Below are positions 59,147 to 64,000 of a DNA stretch of 64,000 bases, one piece after another (within the stretch, counting starts at the first letter, position 1; every line of letters starts with the position of its first letter). The stretch spans positions 102,153-166,152 of the forward strand of contig NZ_CP132480.1 in the NCBI RefSeq assembly GCF_030770395.1, given 5' to 3'. The position numbers and the translations under genes were made by a program. Source of the DNA: Telluria beijingensis. Its GTDB lineage: Bacteria; Pseudomonadota; Gammaproteobacteria; Burkholderiales; Burkholderiaceae_D. The notes under the pieces were generated by a model, which searched no databases, was not told the DNA's origin, and saw only the letters and a program-made list of their open reading frames with translations.

Positions 59147-60291
59147 CCCACGTTTCCACCATCGACGCGCGCAGCATCGAAGCCGGCCGCTGGGCCATCT
59201 CGACCGTATTCCTGCTCAACGGCGCCGGCATCGGCCTGTGGGCGGCCCACGTGCCGACCGTGCAGGCGCGCATGGGCATCGATACCGGCATGCTCAGCCT
59301 GGTGCTGCTCACCATCGCCGGCGGCGCGCTGATGGCGATGCCGCTGATGGGCGGGCTGACCGGGCGCTTCGGCACGCGCCGGATGGTGCTGGTCGCGGGC
59401 TTCGCCTTCGCCCTGATGACGGCCGTGATCATGGCCATGCCGCGCCTCGACCTGCTGTTCGTGGCGGCCTTCCTGTTCGGCGTCAGCAACGGCGCGCTCG
59501 ACGTCGCGATGAACGCCAACGCCAGCGAGGTCGAGACCGCGCGCGGCCTGCCCACCATGTCGTCGTTCCACGGTTTCTTCAGCCTGGGCGGCCTGTTCGG
59601 CGCCAGCCTGGGCGGCGTGCTGGTCGGTCAGGGCCTGGGCCATGGCGAGGGCGCGCTGATGGTGGGCGTGGCGACCGCCGTGGTGCTGGCCTTGAGCGCG
59701 CCGCGCGTGATGGGCTTCGCGGCCCATGCGACAGGCAGCCATTTCATGCTGCCGCGCGGCGCCGCCCTCGGCCTCGGCATGCTGGCGCTGCTGTGCTTCG
59801 CGGTCGAAGGCGCGCTGGTCGACTGGAGCGCGCTGTTGCTGGAAGAGCGCACCGGCGCCTCGCCGGCATCGGCCGCGCTGGGCTATTCGGCGTTCTCGAT
59901 CGCGATGGCGGCCTGCCGCTTCGCGGGCGACCGCATCATCCTGCGCTTCGGCGCGGTGCGGGTGATGGTGATCGGCGGCCTGTCGATGTTCGCCGGCCTG
60001 GCGCTGGCGGTGCTGAGCACGAATTTCGTGGTCTCGAGCCTGGGCTTCGCCCTGGTCGGCCTGGGGGCGGCCAATGTGGTGCCGCTGCTGTTCGGCGCGG
60101 CGTCGCGCATTCCCGGCATGCATCCGGGCGCCGGCGTGGCGGCGGTGGCCACGCTCGGCTATGGCGGCCTGCTGCTGGCGCCGCCGGTGCTGGGCTGGGG
60201 CGCGATGCACTCGAGCGTGATGGTGGCGCTCGGTGCGCTGTCGCTGTCGGGGATCGTGATCGCGCTCAGCGCAGGGGTGCTCAGGAAGTAG
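59143..60291 (+). CDS. MFS transporter (YbjJ-like)
   Basis: The 382-residue protein has 12 predicted helices with a YbjJ-like N-terminus (RWAISTVFLLNGAGIGLWAAHVPTVQARMG), GGLTGRFGTRRMVLVAG (motif A) and ALDVAMNANASEVE (helix 4-5 region). The substrate is unknown; the coupled DeoR-type regulator points to a sugar or sugar derivative. It ends with an 11-bp overlap of the convergent thpR gene. Confidence 0.88.
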
Positions 60292-60793
60292 GGTACTCGC
60301 GCAGCACGGTGTAGAGGCCGTTGCGCGATTCGACCAGCGTATAGCCGGCGATGTCCCACGCGATCGCCGGACCAGGTTCCGGCACGGCGACGCTGCCGGC
60401 GCGGCGCGCCATCGTGACGTGCGGCCGGTAGGCGCGCGCCTCGGGCTGCAGGCCGAGATCGGCCAGCGCCTGCGCCAGGCGCGCATGCAGCGCCAGCAGT
60501 TCCGGCGGCGCGTCGAACGGCTCGAGCACCGCGATCCCATGCGGCCACAACACTGGTTGGCCGAGTTCGAGCCGGAACGGGGCAAACGGCACGGCAAAGC
60601 CATCCAGTAATGCAGGCAGGCGTTCGCCGGGTACGTCGCCCAGGAAGTGCAGGGTCAGGTGCAGCTTGTCGGCATGTACCGGCGTGGCCCCGCGCGGCCA
60701 GGGCCAGGCATCGCGCGCCGCGCGCAGCTGCTGGCGAACGGCGGGATCCGGCCACAGTGCCAGGAACAGACGCAAAGTCTCTTGCTGGCCCAT
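60281..60793 (-). CDS. thpR: RNA 2',3'-cyclic phosphodiesterase
   Basis: The 170-residue protein is a 2H phosphodiesterase of the LigT/ThpR group. The two catalytic HxT motifs are HLTLHFLG (about residue 45) and HVTMARR (about residue 124). It opens RNA 2',3'-cyclic phosphates. It precedes nothing on its strand downstream within the overlap with the MFS gene and lies 10 bp after panB. Confidence 0.9.
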   Translation of the reverse strand: MGQQETLRLFLALWPDPAVRQQLRAARDAWPWPRGATPVHADKLHLTLHFLGDVPGERLPALLDGFAVPFAPFRLELGQPVLWPHGIAVLEPFDAPPELLALHARLAQALADLGLQPEARAYRPHVTMARRAGSVAVPEPGPAIAWDIAGYTLVESRNGLYTVLREYPTS

Positions 60794-60803
60794 GACGGCT
60801 CCG

Positions 60804-61670
60804 TTAGAAGCAGTGCTCGGGCGCCGGGAAGCTGCCGTCCTTCACGGCCGCCACATAGGCCATCACGGCGGCGTCGATGCTGGTCTGGCCATCCATGAAG
60901 TTCTTTACGAAGCGCGCCTTGCGGCCCGGGAACACGCCCAGCAGGTCGTGCATCACCAGCACCTGGCCCGAGCAGTCGGGACCGGCGCCGATGCCGATGG
61001 TCGGCACCGCCAGCAAGTCGGTGACTTCCTTGCCCAGCGCCGCCGGCACCGCCTCGAGCAGCACCACGGCGGCGCCGGCCGCCTGCAGCGCCAGCGCGTC
61101 GTTCTTGAGGCGCTCGGCGCCTTCGCCGGTCTTGCCCTGCACCTTGAAGCCGCCCAGCTGGTGCACGAACTGCGGGGTCAGGCCGATGTGCGCGCACACC
61201 GGGATGCCGCGTTCGACCAGCAGGCGCACGGTGTCGGCCAGCCAGGCGCCGCCCTCGATCTTGACCATGTGGGCGCCGGCGCGCATCAGTTGCACCGCGC
61301 TGTCGTAGGCCTGCTGCGGGTTGCCGTAGCTGCCGAAGGGCATGTCGGCCAGCACCAGCGCATTCTTGTTGCCGCGCGCGACCGAGGCCGTGTGATAGAC
61401 CATGTCGGCCACCGTCACCGGCAGGGTCGAGTCGTAGCCGGCGCACACCATGCCCAGCGAATCGCCGATCAGGAGGATCTCGACGCCGCAGCGGTCCATC
61501 AGCGAAGCGAAGCTGGCGTCGTAGCAGGTCAGCATCGCGATCTTGTCGCCGGCGGCGCGCTTGGCGAGCAGTGCGGGAACGGTCACGGCCTTCGGCAATG
61601 CCGGCACCGGCGTCGGCACCGTCGCCGCGCTGGTGGTGGCCATGTCGTTACCCTGCAAGTAAGAGCTCAT
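60804..61670 (-). CDS. panB: 3-methyl-2-oxobutanoate hydroxymethyltransferase
   Basis: PanB makes ketopantoate for pantothenate and CoA. The 288-residue product has the family blocks [71 protein letters not shown] and [13 protein letters not shown]. The N-terminal 40 residues are variable; an in-frame ATG at codon 10 is possible. In related genomes panB sits near pcnB-folK; here a PEP-CTERM gene and a DUF486 gene come between. Confidence 0.96.
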   Translation of the reverse strand: MSSYLQGNDMATTSAATVPTPVPALPKAVTVPALLAKRAAGDKIAMLTCYDASFASLMDRCGVEILLIGDSLGMVCAGYDSTLPVTVADMVYHTASVARGNKNALVLADMPFGSYGNPQQAYDSAVQLMRAGAHMVKIEGGAWLADTVRLLVERGIPVCAHIGLTPQFVHQLGGFKVQGKTGEGAERLKNDALALQAAGAAVVLLEAVPAALGKEVTDLLAVPTIGIGAGPDCSGQVLVMHDLLGVFPGRKARFVKNFMDGQTSIDAAVMAYVAAVKDGSFPAPEHCF

Positions 61671-62002
61671 ACAAAAATCCTTTGGAAAACGAAAACGTCA
61701 GACCGCGTAGTGTAATGCGGCGCACGCTAACGTGCAGGAATGTCGCCGGCCGATGTTCGAGAGGAGAGCCGTGCCGATTCACCAAATGGAGTATCTCCAT
61801 GGTAAGAGTCGGTATTTTTTACATAACAATATGTGCGTTGAATGGAAGACTTGAAGAATCAATGGCTTATGCTGTTGGCATGATTCTGGCTTTACGACAA
61901 ATCATGGGAATAACAAAAAAGGAGATGCAAAAATAAGCCTTCTGATAATTCACAAACAGCAGCTTGGATTTAAAAATTCCTAATCCTGAAAGGACAAGCA
62001 AA
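61671..62002. other. 332-bp AT-rich intergenic region
   Basis: This stretch is clearly AT-richer than the window. Its left part is the panB leader (RBS AAAGGA read on minus). One short plus-strand open frame of 45 codons (61799-61936, MVRVGIFYITICALNG at its start) is hydrophobic but has only a weak ribosome-binding site; I do not call it a gene. The right end carries GAAAGGA, the RBS of the PEP-CTERM gene. No promoter with both boxes is convincing. Confidence 0.5.
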
Positions 62003-62710
62003 ATGTTGAATTTTCGTTCCACAATCAGCGCCGTCATCCTGGCAGTTCCGATGATTTTCGCCGCTGGCGCCGCCAGTGCAGCCCCTATGGTTACCGGCTC
62101 TTCGAGCGGGAACTTTTCCGATATGAGTTGTGGTGCGTTGGGTGGATGCGCTACCAATGACACTGTCAATGGAAATGATAGCCAGATGGAATGGGGTGGC
62201 TGGACCGGCATTGGCTCGACCCTGACCGCGATACGGCGTACCTGGGATTTCCCCGCTCCAGCGGGTGGCGTTGTGCTGGCCGAGCTCGCGTGGTCAAACA
62301 AGTCGACTTCGGCATTTACCACGCCGGCATTGTTTAGCGCGTTGTATAACTTGACGATCGATTTCAGCCGCCCGACTGATGTAGACGACACCGAACAATT
62401 CAACCTGGCCGTCCTCAATATCTTCAACAATACCGGTGACACCTTATTTGGCTTGCAGTTGACGGACCTGGCGAATCTTTCGTTCAACCTCGGTGATGTC
62501 GGTATCTCGAATCTGAGATACCAGCTCGCCTCCGGTCCAGGCACCTTTGAAAACAGTATCTGGTATAACCCGGAGAACCAGATCTCCACGCTCTACATCG
62601 TGGCCGATTTCACCGACAATAGCGTGGCCCAAGTGCCCGAGCCGGGCTCGTTGGCGCTGGTTGGCCTGGGCTTGCTCGGCGTCTCCATGCTGCGCCGCCG
62701 CCGCGGCTGA
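62003..62710 (+). CDS. PEP-CTERM exported protein (choice-of-anchor K-like)
   Basis: The 235-residue product has a signal peptide (MLNFRSTISAVILAVPMIF to ASA), a beta-rich exported domain with SQMEWGGWTGIGSTLTA and FNLAVLNIFNNTGDT, which recalls choice-of-anchor domain K, and a complete PEP-CTERM tail VPEPGSLALVGLGLLGVSML-RRRRG. Such proteins are sorted by exosortase to the cell envelope and often linked to exopolysaccharide. The exosortase gene is not in the window. The gene is alone on the plus strand amid a minus-strand cluster, with lower GC than its neighbours, so it may be a later insertion. Confidence 0.88.
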   Translation: MLNFRSTISAVILAVPMIFAAGAASAAPMVTGSSSGNFSDMSCGALGGCATNDTVNGNDSQMEWGGWTGIGSTLTAIRRTWDFPAPAGGVVLAELAWSNKSTSAFTTPALFSALYNLTIDFSRPTDVDDTEQFNLAVLNIFNNTGDTLFGLQLTDLANLSFNLGDVGISNLRYQLASGPGTFENSIWYNPENQISTLYIVADFTDNSVAQVPEPGSLALVGLGLLGVSMLRRRRG

Positions 62711-62716
62711 TGCCAG

Positions 62717-62787
62717 CGCTTGCCGCGGTCCGGGCAAGCGACTGAGCAGCAAGAGCTTGCGCTCGTGAGGGCGCAAGCTCTTGCTGC
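62717..62787 (+). terminator. Two hairpins after the PEP-CTERM gene
   Basis: First, CGCTTGCC/GGCAAGCG (62717-62740). Second, a 17-bp perfect stem with arms at 62746-62762 and 62771-62787 and loop TCGTGAGG. No T tract follows, so termination is uncertain, but the second stem is very stable and would act on either strand. Confidence 0.5.
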
Positions 62788-62821
62788 ATGAAGATGCTAC
62801 GCGACGGTCTCGCCCCGGCGC

Positions 62822-63169
62822 TCAGGAACGAAAAATGAAGTAGACGGCGCCCACCAGGCACAGACCGGCCCAGACATAATCGAGCTTGAACGGCTCATTC
62901 ATGTAGAACATCGCGAACGGCACGAACACGGTCAGCGTGATCGCCTCCTGCATGATCTTCAGCTGCGCCAGCGAAAACTGCGTATGGCCGATGCGGTTGG
63001 CCGGCACCTGCAGCAGGTACTCAAATAACGCAATGCCCCAGCTGATCAGCGCCGCTACATACCAGGCGCGGTGCTGCAGGCCCTTCAGGTGGCCATACCA
63101 GGCGAAGGTCATGAACACGTTCGACAGGATCAGGAGGCCCGTGGTCTGGGCCCAGACGGGCAGGTTCAT
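62822..63169 (-). CDS. DUF486/DMT-family membrane protein
   Basis: The 115-residue protein has four hydrophobic segments and the DUF486 pattern: ILSNVFMTFAWYGHLK, ISWGIALFEYLLQVPANRIG and QLKIMQEAITLTVFVPFAMFYMNEP, ending KLDYVWAGLCLVGAVYFIF. Such proteins are drug/metabolite-transporter-like, half-sized. The ATG complementary to 63167-63169 is preferred (MNLPVWAQTT). It lies 13 bp after folK on the same strand, so it belongs to that operon. Function unknown. Confidence 0.88.
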   Translation of the reverse strand: MNLPVWAQTTGLLILSNVFMTFAWYGHLKGLQHRAWYVAALISWGIALFEYLLQVPANRIGHTQFSLAQLKIMQEAITLTVFVPFAMFYMNEPFKLDYVWAGLCLVGAVYFIFRS

Positions 63170-63182
63170 GGCGTGTGCGTCC

Positions 63183-63656
63183 TCAGGCGAGCCTGGCGAT
63201 GGTCTGGCCCGCCACCAGCGCCGCAAAGTTGCGCGCCGGGCCGTGGCCGGGAATGACGATGTCGGGGGCGATCTCGAGCAGCGGCTGCAGCACGAAGGCG
63301 CGTTCGTGCATGCGCGGATGCGGCACCGTCAGGGTCGGGCTGGCGATGATGTCATCCTCATACAGCAGCAGGTCGAGGTCGAGCGTACGCGGCGCGTTAT
63401 GGTAGGGCCGCTCGCGGCCATGGGCCTGCTCGATGTCCTGCAGCGCCTTCAACAGGTCGTGCGGCGCCAGGGTGGTGTCGAGGCAGGCCACGGCGTTGAT
63501 GTAATCGTCGCCGCTCGAATCGATCGGGGCGGTGCGGTACAGGCTCGAGGTATGCAGCAGGGTGCTGCCGTCCAGCCGCGCCAGGCGCGCCAGCGCGTCG
63601 AGCACGTTCGCCTGCGCGTCGCCCAGGTTGGCGCCGATCCCGACCCAGGCCTTCAT
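63183..63656 (-). CDS. folK: 2-amino-4-hydroxy-6-hydroxymethyldihydropteridine pyrophosphokinase
   Basis: HPPK activates dihydropterin for folate synthesis. The 157-residue product has WVGIGANLGD, SSLYRTAPID, the RTLDLDLLLY Mg-binding aspartates and HPRMHERAFVLQPLLEIAP. It overlaps pcnB by four bases (ATGA), as is usual in proteobacteria. Confidence 0.96.
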   Translation of the reverse strand: MKAWVGIGANLGDAQANVLDALARLARLDGSTLLHTSSLYRTAPIDSSGDDYINAVACLDTTLAPHDLLKALQDIEQAHGRERPYHNAPRTLDLDLLLYEDDIIASPTLTVPHPRMHERAFVLQPLLEIAPDIVIPGHGPARNFAALVAGQTIARLA

Positions 63657-64000
63657 TCCGACGAATCGCCCGCTGCCGCTGGCGCCGCTGCGCCGCCTTC
63701 ACCACCGGTCTTGCGCGGGCCACGGCGCGGACGGCGCTTCTTGGGCGCGCCGCCATTGGCGCCGCCTTCGCGCTCGCGCGTGCTGGCCGCCGCCACCAGG
63801 CGTTCGCGGTCGCCGCCTTCGGCCGCATAGAACTCGGTCCACCATTCGCCCACCTCGGCCGGCAGCTCGCCCGAAGCGCAGCGCAGCAGCAGGAAGTCGT
63901 AGCCAGCGCGGAAACGCGGATGCTCCAGCAGCTTGTACGGCGCGCGGCCGGCGCGGCGCTCGAAGCGCGGCTGCATGGCCCAGATGTCGCGCATGTCGGT
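63653..64000 (-). CDS. pcnB: Poly(A) polymerase I, C-terminal part
   Basis: Only the C-terminal 115 codons are in the window; the gene continues beyond base 64000. The segment MRDIWAMQPRFERRAGRAP, HPRFRAGYDFLLLRCASGE and a basic, Ala/Gly-rich tail (KKRRPRRGPRK) fit the end of bacterial PcnB. PcnB adds poly(A) tails to RNA for decay. folK follows with an ATGA overlap. Confidence 0.9.
   Translation of the reverse strand, partial: TDMRDIWAMQPRFERRAGRAPYKLLEHPRFRAGYDFLLLRCASGELPAEVGEWWTEFYAAEGGDRERLVAAASTREREGGANGGAPKKRRPRRGPRKTGGEGGAAAPAAAGDSSE

Noticed and set aside
61799..61936. A 45-codon open frame in the AT-rich gap before the PEP-CTERM gene
   Set aside because: Weak ribosome-binding site, no recognisable motif, and AT-rich DNA of unknown origin; not enough to call a gene.

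Overview
The window is GC-rich chromosomal DNA from a betaproteobacterium, most likely Oxalobacteraceae (Massilia/Telluria/Janthinobacterium group). This rests on gene content and order (hrcA, fur-bamE-dapB-leuS-lptE-holA-proA, hemJ, hemH-grpE-dnaK-dnaJ, pcm-rhodanese-tolC, pcnB-folK-panB), on Massilia-like lipoproteins and on a PEP-CTERM protein. No rRNA, phage, transposase or CRISPR array was seen. There is one tRNA, tRNA-Gly(CCC).

Layout. 1-2.9 kb: end of rsmA, a 55-residue exported peptide, a pair of paralogous lipoproteins (minus strand) and a HAD hydrolase. 3-15 kb: housekeeping block hrcA, fur (-), bamE, dapB, barstar, leuS, lptE, holA, proA, hemJ, an RlmL-type methyltransferase and a Bcr/CflA exporter. 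15.5-21.5 kb: a signalling operon with an HDOD-GAF-histidine kinase, a REC-PAS-GGDEF-EAL response regulator and a 13-repeat Sel1 protein. 21.6-24.4 kb: a LexA-controlled pair, a radical SAM protein and a UdgX-type uracil-DNA-binding protein. 24.5-31.7 kb: a TraB/GumN-like protein, tRNA-Gly, a Tat-exported aldo/keto reductase, an aspartoacylase-like enzyme, trmB and a LytS/LytT two-component pair. 31.7-42.2 kb: recQ, uppP, small proteins, a TetR regulator, pcm, rhodanese, tolC, ribB with an FMN riboswitch, gloA, OsmC and DUF3667. 42.3-51 kb: SOS-controlled nadK-recN, ohr, hemH, and the heat-shock genes grpE, dnaK and dnaJ with sigma-32-type promoters. 51-64 kb: carbonic anhydrase, a MazG-like enzyme, puuD and puuA, a sodium:solute symporter beside a second LytS/LytT pair, a DeoR-MFS pair, thpR, panB, a PEP-CTERM protein in an AT-rich pocket, a DUF486 protein, folK and the end of pcnB.

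Regulation visible in the sequence: two LexA boxes that each overlap a TATACT -10 element (radical SAM-udgX and nadK-recN); sigma-32-like promoters before grpE and before dnaK; an FMN riboswitch before ribB; and several strong intrinsic terminators, two of them bidirectional between convergent genes.

Two families of short palindromic intergenic repeats occur. One has the form TAGG-stem-YYY-stem-GCGTTCA. The other resembles a GTCGTTCCCGC/GCGGGAACCCAAGT hairpin, usually as inverted pairs. The most notable items are the SOS-linked radical SAM-UdgX operon, the HDOD kinase/GGDEF-EAL/Sel1 operon and these repeat families. Function calls are from sequence recognition alone; no database search was run.
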